64,000 nucleotides of DNA from Rhizoctonia solani (lineage: Eukaryota; Basidiomycota; Agaricomycetes; Cantharellales; Ceratobasidiaceae), in the NCBI RefSeq assembly GCF_016906535.1, contig NC_057372.1:2399501-2463500 (forward strand), given 5' to 3'. This document shows positions 44,987 to 58,637 of the stretch, piece after piece; the first letter of the stretch is position 1; every line of letters begins with the position of its first letter. The position numbers and the translations under genes are program-made. A model generated the notes under the pieces. The model had not been told where the DNA came from. It did no database searches and worked only from the letters and a program-made list of their open reading frames with translations.

Positions 44987-46681
44987 ATGAGTATTATGAA
45001 GTCTGGACAACCAGCTCTCGTACTGGTATGCCTTCTCACCCCAATCTTTGATTTTTGAAAAATTGACGCTGAAATATTTAATAGAGAAGGAGCTCGAGGA
45101 TACGTGCCGCACGCCAAAAATCCAACTCCATGGGAACCACAACAAACGCAGCCACGACGGCCGAATCAGTCTCCACACCCGGGATCCATCGCCGGCCCCT
45201 CCCCAACTCGAGGAATCACTTGAATCACTAACTTCAGCGTCTCAACAGCGCAGCCAGGGGAAGCTTAGAACAGGCCTTACCCTAGAAGAAAGCTTCGCAT
45301 CGCAAATGACACTTGACGAGTTACCTTCGACGGCTCAAAAGGTGTCTATCCGGAGGCAACACAACTTGACCACTTACAAACGCCAACGTACCATGCGAAC
45401 ACGCTCGGCCTCGATCGTCAGCGGAAGACAGTTCGCATCGCCTGCTACAATACCTAGTTCTGCGCTCAGTCAGACAGCCCCACTCAGTCAGCCAGTGCCT
45501 GACTCCACGCCTAGTACCCAAATTATCCCTACTTCCGTGCTTGGCGAAACGGATCGCGAGTACTCCGAACTTTTCCCTAGCCTCGATCGGATCGAGCATC
45601 GTTCCACCCCCCTTGGTCCATCTGACCTCGATCCTGCTCCAAGCCAGGCCGTCCCCCTCAGTCAATCCAGCTCGTTCAAGGATACTCAGTCTAGTACACA
45701 CTCATGCTCACCAATACCCGCGCATTTACTCCACCGAAAGAAACGTCGACGCCGTTTACCACCTTTAAAGAACCGTCTTGCGAAGATAGCTAGGGCTCGC
45801 CTTCCTCGGCAGCCATCTCCTGAAACCCTCCTCTCCCAGCCCCCTGTGGTTCCTCCGATGGGCCAAGAGGAAGAGTACGGCGAGGAGGAAATCATGCGTG
45901 ACGAAGAGGAAGTAGAAGAGATTAAGCCTCCCCCAGTTAATGTAACGCAGCGAAGGCTTGCTGCACCCGAGAACTTTACCATACCGGATCTGAAAGACCT
46001 TATCGGCTACAAGGCTCAGGCCCAACCTCCGCGAACACCTGCACCACGCTTCATACTCCCTCAAAACACTGTCCGCCCCGGACGGTCAACTCAGGGTGTA
46101 AAGTCTCCATACAAACGAAAGCCAGCGAGCACCCCTCGGCTGAAGTTTGTTGCACTCGAAGCGCATCATGGGCAAGCGACTACAAGAATAGGGAATACAG
46201 CTACGAAGCTACTTCCCACTCCACAGACCTCCCCAGTGCGCAAGGCTTTCGTATTTCCGCAAAGGGGCGAAACAGAAGACCCGGTCCAGAACTTCTCGAG
46301 CAGGTGAGTTCAGTGTAATGACATTTCGGAACATGTACTTGAATCATATCGTTTTGCAGGCAGCCTGAGTCTTCTCCATGTCGCGTGCTAGTCAAGGCGA
46401 CTCCTGAAATCGAAGAGCCTCCACCAAAGCTCCCGAGTATTGTGGATGTTGTGTCTGCCCGACTTACACCCGAGCCTGAAGTCGAAGCGAAACCTACCCG
46501 CTCCTTGGCACCTATGTCCGAACTCTACGACAATTTGATGAAACTCGCCAGGTCGGCAGAACAGATGGGCAGGCCTATTCTCCCAGAGTCCTCGAGCTTG
46601 AAGCGAAAGATACAAAGTACCTCGATCCCAGAACTAACGTTTAAAGTAACCCAGTCGACGAAAATTGCGAGATTGCAATAG
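44987..46681 (+). CDS. Uncharacterised Ser/Pro/Arg-rich nuclear-type protein
   Basis: I do not recognise this gene. Exon 1 is 44987-45025 (MSIMKSGQPALVL); the intron opens GTATGC and ends ...TTTAATAG at 45084. Exon 2 starts RRSSRIRAARQKSN, a basic start reminiscent of chromatin or kinetochore proteins. One base seems missing at 45178-45180 (CCC to CCCC), joining TAESVSTP to RDPSPAPPQLEE. The middle is rich in Ser/Thr/Pro/Gln with repeated LSQ motifs and a strong basic block HLLHRKKRRRRLPPLKNRL near 45720-45780, a probable nuclear localisation signal. An acidic stretch follows at 45860-45925. A last intron (about 46305-46359) leads to a C-terminus with a possible helix, MSELYDNLMKLARSAEQMG. 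It is mostly disordered. Function unknown. Confidence 0.6.
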
Positions 46682-46759
46682 CCTACTGTTTCAGTAATTT
46701 TATGCATTTTTGTGTATCGTTATGCTATGTATCACACTCTTTTTAAACCGATGAACCAA

Positions 46760-49604
46760 TTACATTTGCTTCAATACATCACATCTACCATTCAATCGAT
46801 TAACTACTTCATGAAATGCGAATCTATGCTTGCACTGCAGATTGGGCTCCAGCTCCTCGAGCTGCTCTTTGATTGCTTGCTCCTCGGCATCCTTCAAACT
46901 CGCTTTGAGCGCCATTAGCTCAGCCAACGCCGTCTCCAGTGTTTCGCCCTCCTGTGGTTTCCCCTCCTTGATAGCCCTAACTCGTTCTCCCTGTGTCTTG
47001 ACCTTGACTTCTAGATCTACGATTAGCGGTGTTTTGGGGACAGGGGGCGCGTTGGCTTTGGCGGCTTTTGCAGCCTTCGCAGCCGCAGCTTGTTTCTTCT
47101 TCGACAACGGGGGCTGGTTCTCTGCGACGGCAGCGTCCACCGCTTTCTGTGTTCCTCCAAACTTATTCCTCCACTCGTCTGCTTTTTCGGCCTTAATTGG
47201 GCTAAACAGGAGTTCGGGGGTGCCAAGTTTGTGGTTGGGGAGAATATCAGTGGATAGAACGCTCGGAATAACCCGCGGAGGCGCATTTAATTGCCGAAGG
47301 ATACCGTCCGAAGTCGAAGGCATGAAGGGGTGGATGAGAGCAGAGAGTGCGTAGATGAGGTTAAGAGCTCTTGAGAGAACTTGTGCGCAACGTTTAGGCT
47401 CTTTCTCGAGAAGGACCTTGGTGAGATTGCATCGTTGGAGATAAGCGTTGCCGCGCGCAGAGATGGTCATGACGAGGTTCAAACTGTGCCGTAGCTTGAC
47501 TCGGTCCATGGATTCTATGTATTCGCTAAGCAGTTCGTTGACTTCTGATACAAAGGTTGGGTCCGCTTCGTCTTCGTTGAGTGGTAGTGGTCCTGGAGCA
47601 TCGCCTGACTCTGGGATAATTCCCTTAAACTGGTCGGTCAGGAACTTGATTACTCGGTTGACAAAGTTTCCGAGGCTGCCAGATAGCAATGAGTCAATGA
47701 TCAGATACTGTGTAGACTGAAGTATTTTAACTCACTTCTTCAAGAGAACATTGTTGTTTCCAGCGATCTAGTAGTAGAGTGAGGATAAAATAACGCAAGT
47801 GAATAAATGCGCTCACAAAATCAGCCCAGGAGAACATGGAATCCGAAGTCTCTGGTCTGGATGCAAGAAGATAGTATCTCCAAACGGCAGGAGGAATACC
47901 GGTCTCTTTGGCCCCTGGGCCGAATACACCGACACCTCGAGATTTAGAGAATTTGCCAGATTCGTAATTCAAGTATTCTAGGTACCAAAATATCAGACGC
48001 AGTGTATATCGAATGTAAATATCTTACCCGTTGTGGAAAGATGGTGCAGTTTAGTCCATGGTCGACCGTCTGCGAGAAGAATACCCGGCCATAGTACAGT
48101 GTGGAAATAGACGTTGTCTTTGCCCATAAACTGAAACAATCGGACATTCTCCTGGTTAAACCACCACTTTTTCCACTCCTTGGTATATGCTGCAGTTATA
48201 CTCGGGTATCCGAAGGGGGCATCAAACTGGTTCTGTTGTCAGCTTTATCCAACCTGATGCTAATTTGAACCTACCCAAACATATAGCACCTTTCCTTCCA
48301 TCAATGCACTGTTCACATCATTTGTCTTGGGTACAGGTACACCCCAAGTCAAATCTCGTGTGATAGGACTGGGACGCAATCCTCCCTTGACACGAGAATC
48401 TATAATCTCGCCCTCGCTATTAATAACCGAATTTGGACTCCATTTGCCGATTTTCCAAGAGTGCTTGATCCATTCCTCGAGACGCGGTTGTACGAGATCG
48501 AGGCGAACGTACATATGGGCCGTGTCACGGGTAGTGATTTTGTGAGAGCGATTAACAAGGCATCGCGGATTGATGAGCTCAACAGGGTCAAGCGTTTTAG
48601 CGCATCCATCGCATTGATCGCCTCGGGCATCCTGTTTAATTTAGATCAGGTACAAATAGTCTGTGCAGATATAACTTACATCGTATCCACAGTGAGGACA
48701 AGTGCCTTCGACGAATCGATCCGCTAGGAACCTGATTGCCTGGTTGGTCACACGACTAGAACCAGTATCACGCGAACTCACTTGGCGCAGCCTTCGCAAT
48801 ATGTCTGGGCCTTGGTTTGCATTTGCAACATCCCATTATTAGAGAGGTTTATATATGCTTCTTGACATACTCTACAAAATCAACGATAGCTCAGGCTGAA
48901 TTCGGAGACTGAACTTACTCAGTTTGTTCAGGAATAGACGTACGGCCAAAATGGTCAAAGCTATTGGGGCGAGATAACAACGTTAACCTAATCATCGCCT
49001 CGTTGCCATGCAAATGCTACTAGCCTTAATTCAAACCAGTCATAGGTCTCTCTATGTAGCGCACTGTATTTGTCGCAGAGCTCCCTGGGCGTAATCTTCT
49101 CCTTTAACGCCTGAGTCTCTGTAGCAGTACCATATTCGTCTGTCCCACAAATATAGAGGGTTTTTCTATTCCTAGCTCCTGCGGCACCACGTCAAGTTCT
49201 AGGCATCATGCTTCTAATATGCTACTAACGGTTGTATCTGATCATTTAGAAAACGCCCGCTTAGTTGGTCCTCGAGTATCTTTTAAATCAACGCACCTCG
49301 CGAACACATCGGCGCTGAGTGTGCTCCCAATGATATTACCTGGCCGTTTAGGGTGAGGCTTTGTCCATAACTCCATTCTCAAGTCTACATACCAAGGTGA
49401 GGGACGTTATTACAGTAAGGCAGAGCGGAGGTAATCAATATATTCTCGCTCCCTTCTTCTGGAAGTCTACGTAACATTGAATGCGGTACTCAGCATACGC
49501 AAATTATGCCGCCGCTTCTAGGAATAGACTTACACGATCTCGCCGGGTTTCACCAGCTTCATCAGAATTGATGGATCATCGCGGATCTTCCTTTCGGTGG
49601 CCAT
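46760..49604 (-). CDS. MES1: Methionyl-tRNA synthetase, cytosolic type
   Basis: Start ATG 49604-49602, stop 46762-46760. Class I catalytic domain: after a short first exon ([19 protein letters not shown]) come [20 protein letters not shown] with the HIGH-type motif HLGN, then [21 protein letters not shown] zinc-knuckle insertion has [20 protein letters not shown] and [15 protein letters not shown]. Then [28 protein letters not shown], and the KMSKS-type loop [12 protein letters not shown] near 47930. The anticodon-binding helical domain fills the last exon. The C-terminus carries an Ala/Lys-rich linker and a WHEP-like helix-turn-helix ([20 protein letters not shown]). The enzyme charges tRNA-Met in the cytosol. 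There is no mitochondrial presequence. No frame break is apparent. Tail-to-tail with the gene at 44987. Confidence 0.93.
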
Positions 49605-49941
49605 GTTAGTTGGACTCCTAGAAGACATTCAAGTGGTCCGGGGTTCGGTCACAGTCGTGGTCGTGGGTGAGAACGAATTTAGCCTTACTTGGGCTCGTGC
49701 GAATTGTTGATCTCTGACTAGGATGAAAATCAGCATTGCCACCGATCAATTGCACCGTTACCGTAACAAATGTCCACCCTCAAATTCCTTATATATAATC
49801 GCCTAAAATGCTCTGGATCTATTATAAACAAGTATGCCTTCACCAGAGAGATGAGGCTACAATGACTGGCTGCGTTTCTGATAAATTTAATTCGTGATTT
49901 AATCATTAGATCTGACTATCAATACAGTTGGGATATGTGCT
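49605..49941. promoter_or_regulatory. Region upstream of MES1
   Basis: 337 bp between the end of the carnitine acetyltransferase gene and the MES1 start, same strand. It should contain the MES1 promoter. No specific element is recognised. Confidence 0.35.
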
Positions 49942-52496
49942 TCAGAGTTTGGGTTTGGGAGTCGTATCAATCGTCTCTAAATCTTTGAATATTGCCTTCA
50001 TCTCACGCAGGCTTTCGACGATTTTTGCCTTGAAGTCTGCGGTGGAAGTGGTGGGGCACGAGTGTTTGGATTCGATTCCAAATTTAATGATTTTGGGGCC
50101 AGCAAGGTCTGAATGGAGGGTAAATATCAATGGTTTGACGTCCATAACTATCGAACGTACAGTTAATGCCATATCCGTCGGGCCAGACGGTACCGAAACT
50201 AAAATATGAACCTAAGCACACAAATGCCAGCGCGATTACCGATATTACCTACCCAGTTCCAAGGAAGCGATCTCCAGCACTGAGCCCGCTAGTACTAAGC
50301 TTCCACTCGGCACTCTTGGCAAACAGCTCATCCTCAAATAATGGACTGCTCTCTCCTGGCTGAAGCATCTGCTTCAAACCAAAGAGGTGACGGTCGCAAC
50401 CTTTTCCTGTTGATGCATCGCGCGTGTATGTATTATGCGAATTTATTGCACGTTGCAATGTGGCGAGTTTCGCATCCACCTTATAATTAAACAAATAAAA
50501 AAACCAGAATGAACCCAAATATGTTTACGTACCGATGCGCCCGAGTCTACCATTGTTTTGACAAAATCTCGGGTGTCGGTGCTGTATGTGCGGATAACGT
50601 CTGTCCTACCATGTTTAAACAGCCTAGTGGATGCAGTCTCATATGTGGCGGTAAAGGAGCCGTGTTGCTTGTACCATGCAAGTTGTAACGCAAGCTGAAT
50701 GTATGCGTCTGGAGAAACTCTGCCTGAAAAGACTCAGTTGTCATATGCGAAAAAAAATGCTCAAAACATCCGCACTTACCTGTCTTTTCATCCAGTCGGC
50801 AGCATACTCAGAGTACCAGAGTTGGCCAGCATCTGAATCCTCTACGATCGCCTTGGCGCGTCCTTCGGCTTGTTTGATTTCCCGCTCGATGATCGAATCG
50901 ACCTCCCAATCCAAATGTTTCCATCCTTGGCCCTCGCCGGGGCCCACGTACTCTAGACCACCAAGTTTTTGAGGCGCCTCACTAAAGGCCGTGATATCGA
51001 TCGGCTCGGCCACAACATAATCCACAATAATGCTGGGTATTAACGCGTCGCAGGGTGAGTGTTCTCCGTTCATGCCAGCCCTTCCGTTAGACTCGACAGA
51101 GACAGTCAAGGATTTGTCAAACCACCGGTTGAGTCCATTGAGCCCTGAAGATGTATTACGGACATGAGCGTCGATCACTGGTTGCTTAAACTCATCAGGC
51201 TCCTGGGCGCTGTTGGCAGTGGGCGGAAGCGTATATGGATCCAGGCTGATGGTGAACATTGCAGTTTCGATGGCATCGAACGAGCTGCGGTTTTGGTCGG
51301 ACGAAGTCAATAGATACTCCCTATTCTACGACCAGAATGAGTGATCGAAGCGTTTAGGTAGGCGGGCAACAGCTAGACTAACTTTTGCCCATTGTGTCCT
51401 ATCATCCGAGGTGAGGATACCAACGCGTTTGGCTCGTTGGCCCTCGGCCTCCCGTTTCTGCACATCCTTTACGACCTCCCAATCTGTGCTCGAGTTCTTT
51501 AACGCCGACATTACGACCTGCTCCATCATACGCCTGGATCGTGTAACACCAATCGTTGAGCATAACGTGTATATGACGACCATTCTTCTCCGCTGGCTTG
51601 GCGGTGAGCATGTCACATTCGGGCTTCGGGATACGAGTCAGGTTGAAGAGCCTGCGAGCAGGACGATTAAACCAAAGGCCTGAATAAGTACGTGTCCATA
51701 TAGATGGACGAAGGGCGGTAGATATAAAATGTAAGTACGAACCGAGTGTACTGGTACATGCACAACGGACCTGTTCGTGATGAATCTGGGTGGATATCTT
51801 GACTTTGGATCATTCATATCATTAAACTTGTTAAATTGTGGACAATAGTCACTCACGCCTCTAGCCTTTCCTTGAAATTCATAAACCGAGCGGCTAACCA
51901 TGCCGCACGTCGGATCTGCCAATCACTGACCTCGCCACCCGTAGGTAGTTTGACACCCCCGGTCAATGATGAAGTCCCGTCGTGGGATTTGATGTGGTCC
52001 GGGATAGTAGTGTCATGGTGGAAGAGGAGCCACCAGTTAGAATTGATCAAGAGAGGTGCGCGCCATTCGTGGTAGGCCTTCTTCATCCAAAGATTGTCAT
52101 CGAGCCAGTTGTTCTCCGATGCGTTATCGAGGTCTAGTCGTGCAAGATGGTAAGGATATCGACACCACACCACACCACACCGAGCCAAGTTCGCTTACCG
52201 ATCAACCTCGCCTGAGCAAGTTTGCCAATTCCGTGCTCAAACTCTTCGGCCATCCTTGCTCGTTTCTGCATCTCCAGCTCAACGTTATGCCCACTCTCCG
52301 CAATTAGTGGTTCAAGGCTCTTCAAGTACCTATCAAGCGTGGGGCGTAGTCTAGGTACTGGTAACTTTTGAAGCCCTCGTTGGTTTGCAAAGGTGGGCGT
52401 ACGTTCAGAACGAAGTGGGGCATAGAGGGCAAACATTCTGCTGTGACGAGGTACAAACGAAGGGGTATAAGCGATGGCTCGTCGTAGAGTGAACAT
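49942..52496 (-). CDS. CAT2: Carnitine O-acetyltransferase
   Basis: Start ATG 52496-52494; the first residues MFTLRRAIAYTPSFVPRHSR form a likely mitochondrial presequence. The family opening follows: LQKLPVPRLRPTLDRYLKSL and then EPLI. Next are WLDDNLWMKKAYHEWRAPLL and INSNWWLLFHHD. The central region has HIHVMLNDWCYTIQAYD. The conserved GLNRWFDKSLTVSVESNGRA leads to GMNGEHSPCDALIPS. Near the end are DVIRTYSTDTRDFVKTMVDS, LQRAINSHNTYTRDASTGKG (with the acyl-carnitine contact region) and FGTVWPDGYGI. Stop in the last exon at 49944-49942. The enzyme moves acetyl units between CoA and carnitine in mitochondria and peroxisomes. One base is missing from the G3 opposite 51478-51480: with G4, KELEHRLG continues into EVVKDVQKREAEG. 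No peroxisomal SKL-type C-terminus is seen (it ends TPKPKL; only the final Leu fits). Confidence 0.9.
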
Positions 52497-52718
52497 TTCA
52501 AGCTGGGGGTTGAGCAGCCTGGAAGCCCCAGACCGGTAGCGGTCACCTGAGGTCCAATTTCAGATGCTTCAGAACACTTGTGGCAATCGAGCGTGAATTT
52601 TGGTCGATCAGGGCCGGGGAACCGGCTCGCTGTCCGGTGTATAACTTGAGCGGTAAATCAATCAAAATATAGCTAGATTTATGCTACAATGAGGTCTACA
52701 GTAATGTAACGACTACAA

Positions 52719-54460
52719 TCACATTATAATACAATCCTTATCCTTCTTCGTCTTCTTGCCCGCGTCTGCCAACTGTTCAGCGGTAAGATGCTGGTCCGAG
52801 ATTCTCATGTTCGCCATTTGTCCAGCAGGAGGTTGTTGATGCTGGGGTGAGTAAACAGGTTGTCTCCCACTGTGTTGCTCGCGTCTTCGACGTTCCTCAG
52901 CAGCTATCCGCCGACGCTCTTGCTCTTCTTCCTCAGCTTGCAGTTGCTGGGCAATCTCGAAACTAGTAAAACGCAGAGTTAGCTTGCATTCAGGGAGTGG
53001 TAGAGATGAGACATACTCAGACGCCTCGTTGGCAAGTGCTTCCACCTGCGCCTGCTCTCGCAAGATCTGATCTGCTGTATGACCGGCATAATCGCCGCCG
53101 GCTGTGTTCGCAGGTCTAAACCTCGAATCAACAAACACGGACCCTGCACCATCGATGTCACAAAGACTCTACTCAAACTTAGTCCACTCTTTATCCTTCA
53201 TTGAAATTAGGCAGGCCCTCACCTCCCAAGCAATAGCACCCTCATTCGCAAAATTGGCATCCGTCACCAGTGTCCACAACGACTCGTGACCATTCTCATC
53301 CACCCGCTTGTATAAGACCCCGAGATGCGAGTTTCTGAACAAGCACACCAACTCGCGGGCGTGCATCGCACTGAATAGCGATTCGAGGCCATGGTAAGTG
53401 AGTTGCGTCGGGTTGGCTTCCAAAAAGTCTCGGACGAGGAAGGCTGTGACCAAATCAGAATTCGGTCGCGATCTAATCAGCATAACATACCTTCTTCAAT
53501 CATTCGCCTGTGCTCATCGTTGGCTGGTGCGTCCACATCAGTTTTGGCTGACTCTCCAGTCCCAGCAGCAGCCCCGCCAACACTCTCCACCATCCTCCCT
53601 CCCATCAATGAGTCGCAACTAACAATCAGGTTGACGGCAGCGTCGTAGTCTCTTACTTTATCCAATGCAGCATACGACGGGGATTGTGGATCAACAAGCC
53701 ACCCATGAACAAGCCGCACGCGTGAGAGATTGAATAAAGTTGGAGCGTGGGTGGTCGATGAAGGAGAAATCGAGAACGCCGACAGGTTCGTGAAGACAGG
53801 ATTGAGATCCATTCCGCCTGTGTCGCGTGTACGAAATTATATAACCATGAAAACAAGGTCCGATGGTGACAGCGGCTATTAGAGTCAAATAATTGGCCTA
53901 CTGGCCGTAAACACTCACGTTGGGTATGCGGGAGTGTAGTAAGTGCTTTGTCAGGTCGTCAGACGTGGGGTCCAGCAGCGGAGAAGCAAGTATGTGGTCT
54001 GCAATAAGACCAGCCAAGTACTCATAGCTAAATAAACGCGTTAGTTTAATCTTGACGCCATTAGCCCATTTAATAAACACACCTAACGCTCTTCGTTCTG
54101 GTGGTTGTATGGTGATATCTCCTCTTAGAATTAGTATATTACCTTGGGATCATTAGCTGTATTTCTAGTACCACGTAGGTAGCTCACATAGTGCGATCAG
54201 ACCGCATGGCCCATTCTCATTCTGCGTAATAATTTTGATCATAGCTCGTGTCTCGTCGTCGGGTGGCCATTGGAGCTCTTTGAGTTGCCAAACATCAACT
54301 TCGGATCGGCGAGCAGCCTCTGCGTGCTGTGCTTGCCGCTGCTGCTGCGGTGGTGAGGCTGGTTCACTTGGGGTAACTTGTACTGGTGTATTTGGAGCTC
54401 TTTCAGGTTGTGTGTATTGAGGCTCGGCCTTCTTTCGGTCTGGGGTTCAACGGCGGTCAT
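52719..54460 (-). CDS. MINDY-family deubiquitinase with C-terminal CaaX box
   Basis: ATG 54460-54458 (MTAVE), stop 52721-52719. A Pro/Gln-rich start leads to VDVWQLKELQWPPDD and then IKIITQNENGPCGLIAL, in which the Cys of NENGPC is the catalytic residue of the family. Downstream are SAFSISPSSTTHAPTLFNLS, VRLVHGWLVDPQSP, ANPTQLTYHGLESLFSAM, CLFRNSHLGVLYKRV and LWTLVTDANFANEGAIAWE; the HLGVLYK segment carries the catalytic His. A helical region rich in Glu, Gln and Arg (FEIAQQLQAEEEEQERRRI) resembles the ubiquitin-interacting MIU helix. The protein ends KKDKDCIIM, a CaaX prenylation motif behind a Lys-rich stretch. These enzymes trim K48-linked polyubiquitin from the distal end. One base appears missing at 54446-54447, joining MTAVE to TPDRKKAEPQ. 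Confidence 0.87.
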
Positions 54461-55196
54461 GGCGTTGTCAAGGTCGAGTTGAGTACGTTAATGTTAAGGC
54501 CAGGCTGCTTCGAAATGAGGCGCAGCTTCACTTCCCAGTTCAGGGCTGTGCCAAGGTCATGTACAGCACCGTGCCGTTATTTGTTATGGCTAAGGACAAG
54601 CGCTGAGCTTCGTAGATGTTTTAGTAAAAGGTTTGTCTTATTTGTTGGGTCCGCAAAAACCTTGAAAGACGAGAGTAATATCAATTTCTAGTATAGAGAA
54701 GAAGCATGATCATTACCAATATATTTACAGAAGTGTGATCAACCACGCCAATTGCCGAGCACAATTAGCCCACAACCCGGGCGCAACAGAAGCAAAGTTC
54801 GTTCTGTACATCTTGTGCGATTGGTACTTAAGCTTGGTCCATCCACTCTCACTGGTAAATCCCCAATATGATGTCAGGGTTACGCATATAGCTTGTCATT
54901 TTGCCCTGCCATGTGAAAGATCAGGCATGCCAAGCAATGGTCACTTGCATCGTTATCTCAAAAGTTGATATATGCTAACAGTCTTTATATTCATGGTAGA
55001 GGACCAAGGCGCAAAATCATTGAGACGTCCGTGATGATAACAGTTGCTACAGTACAATGGTTGAGAAAAGATGGAAATTAATTAACAATTTTTTGTCTAG
55101 TGCCGCAGTTCGCGGTCGGCTCTGACCTAAGTACTAGTCAATAATACTATTCGCCGGTAGAATAACAAGCACTCACAGCCTCCTCGCTACTAGTGC
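54461..55196. other. Intergenic, no gene seen
   Basis: 736 bp between two same-strand genes, presumably the promoter of the MINDY gene and the 3' UTR of the next. Plus-strand frames at 54386-54691 and 54735-54968 lack motifs and are not called. Confidence 0.4.
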
Positions 55197-55908
55197 TCAT
55201 CGAAGCGCGACGGGCCTGTTCAGCCTGGCTCCCTTATCGGACAAATGGCCTTGGACGTCTTCGTGGTCCGTAGCGGCAGCCTCGGCAAGGGCGTCGACGG
55301 CCTTCTTCGCTCCGCGTGCAAGAGCACCCAGTGGGCCTTGAACAGAGTCTTTGATGTATGGAGCATTTGTGTGGTCCCGGATGGTATCCGACCATGTATC
55401 AGGTGTTGTTTCTTCATGTACTCGAGCGTAGAGGATGCCATCTCTTGAGGAGTGCCAGTGGCCTGGTCAGCCTGATTTGGTATGCTAGTCAGCCGGGAGT
55501 GTCCTAAGTGTTAGGAGAGAGCATACCTTTATGACAGCTTCAGAATCAGAGGCCAGAGCCTCGTTCCATCCTGGGGCATGAGTGTGCGGCGAGTGTTGCT
55601 CCCCACGCAAGTTCTTATGCTTCTCTCGCTCGAGAACCTGATGTCATTGATTAGTTTATATCAGGTGAGTGTTTGTAGTGAGAGCTAACTTCTGGGTCGT
55701 TAGTGCGTTGACTACCGCTCCGAATAAAAGGTTAGACATCTTGCATTGGGTTTGCATACATGAATCGAATACTCACGAAGTATACCTGGATACAAGAAGT
55801 ATGAGTACACTGAAAAGCCTACGCGAGGTGAAATGAAACACACCTGGGGGCAGGAACAGCGACCCGGCGGGCAGCGTTCACGGAGGGACGAATGGCGCGA
55901 GTAAACAT
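55197..55908 (-). CDS. Small predicted mitochondrial protein, uncharacterised
   Basis: Start ATG 55908-55906: MFTRAIRPSVNAARRVAVPA, an Arg-rich, acid-free N-terminus typical of mitochondrial targeting. Introns then separate short exons reading AVVNALTTQ, VLEREKHKNLRGEQHSPH, HAPGWNEALASDSEAVIK and ADQATGTPQEMASSTLEY. The last part reads EETTPDTWSDTIRDHTNAPY, IKDSVQGPLGALARGAKKAV, DALAEAAATDHEDV and ends with stop 55199-55197. One base seems missing near 55416-55420, between LEY and EETTPD. I recall similar conserved proteins in other basidiomycetes but cannot name a function. It lies divergently from the PP2A gene. Prediction rests on the presequence, splice borders and continuous acidic/Ala-rich composition. 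Confidence 0.6.
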
Positions 55909-56295
55909 GGCTAATAATTGTCAGGTGGTGGTGAGTTGAATGTGCTGAAGTCTGGCGCAAGCAATGGCCTGTCTTTTATACCATTGCTCAAGTGTGACGT
56001 CGCCCCGAATTAGTCAGGTAAACTAACAGATTCTCTCACCCGAATCGGGAGTTCCCTCGACGTCATTGTCGTTGTGTGGAGAAATCCAGGGATTCGTCTA
56101 GTTTATTGCGTAAGCGCCAGACATCATGTGACCGGCCTCTTCCGTTGACGCTTCTAGCAAAGGAGTGAGACATTGATCACTCCACGATATCTTTGACCCA
56201 ACGACAGCCCTTTGCAATTTGTGTTGCAAAGGAATAAAATATCTCAAATAAACTAGAACTATATACTACTTCTTGTTCTTTGATATTGGTATACT
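55909..56295. promoter_or_regulatory. Divergent promoter region, mitochondrial gene / PP2A
   Basis: 387 bp between two divergent start codons. A TATA-like AATAAAATATCTC occurs at about 56233-56245, roughly 50-60 bp before the PP2A ATG at 56296. Confidence 0.4.
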
Positions 56296-57714
<1,419 letters not shown>

Positions 57715-58091
57715 TAAATTCTGTACCTACATATCATGTGCAATTCTTATATTTTCCCCTGTTTGGGCTTTGGACTTCTTTAAACAAGTATATCCGCTGA
57801 CTTCTGGCAAGACATGACATGGAAAATAAAGTATGCTCATCTATCAGCCATTTAATACGGTGGCCAGTGCGCTGTACAACGCTTAATAGAAATGGAAGGG
57901 CGTTGTACGTATGCTTATAGTGGTTGATCGTTGAACTAAACACAGGGATGGGGCCTATATCATATGGTGATGCATGTGGTCAGTGAAAAGGATGTATGGA
58001 AAGTCAAGGTCAATGTGGGAATTGGGGATATTACTCAACGAAAGGATAAAAGTGAGTATCTTGATTGGTCTGAACTCCACCCTGTGCTCCT
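57715..58091. other. Spacer downstream of PP2A
   Basis: 377 bp with the PP2A 3' UTR and possibly the promoter of the small frame at 58092. No feature is recognised. Confidence 0.35.
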
Positions 58092-58427
58092 ATGTCACCC
58101 CCAGCCCCCACCTCGAGCACTGTGTCCCTCATATCACACCCACAAAAACCTGATTTCTCAGCCGCGCTCGAGCAGCTTTTATCCAAGTACGGATTCACAG
58201 GTGCTCCTACACGGGCACAAGTTATCGACGTCCCTTCAGATCTACCAACTAAACGTAAAACAAGGCGCTGGTCCACTTTCTTCTCGCGTCATAAACCATC
58301 TGCTAGTGGTAGTGAACACTATTTGAACTCGACTTCGAACCCTGGCCAAGAGCCAACAACAACCGCGGACGTCGGAGGGCTGATGGGCAGGTATGGTGCT
58401 TCCGTACATGTTTCAAACACCCTTTGA
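58092..58427 (+). CDS. Small hypothetical protein, 111 residues
   Basis: A single open frame with ATG at 58092 and stop TGA at 58425-58427. It encodes MSPPAPTSSTVSLISHPQKP, then DFSAALEQLLSKYGFTGAPT, a basic stretch LPTKRKTRRWSTFFSRHKPS and a Ser/Thr-rich end. The helical FSAALEQLLSKYGF followed by a basic patch looks like a real protein, but no family is recognised. Introns or more exons cannot be excluded. Lies between PP2A and LYC1 copy 1 on the same strand. Confidence 0.4.
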   Translation: MSPPAPTSSTVSLISHPQKPDFSAALEQLLSKYGFTGAPTRAQVIDVPSDLPTKRKTRRWSTFFSRHKPSASGSEHYLNSTSNPGQEPTTTADVGGLMGRYGASVHVSNTL

Positions 58428-58637
58428 GGAAGGTGAGCATCCTTGCTTAAACTACTGCAACACGGTGCTTAGCATTGAGGTTGAAGACTTGTTCGAGTTA
58501 AGCAGAGTTGTATTTGTTTGAATTTTTGATACAAGCGCGCATGTGCATTCATGTATTTCATTATCGATGATAGTATCAGTCAATGCAATTCTGTCTGATC
58601 CACATCTGTTTGGCATCGAAACTTGTCCACGACAGTT

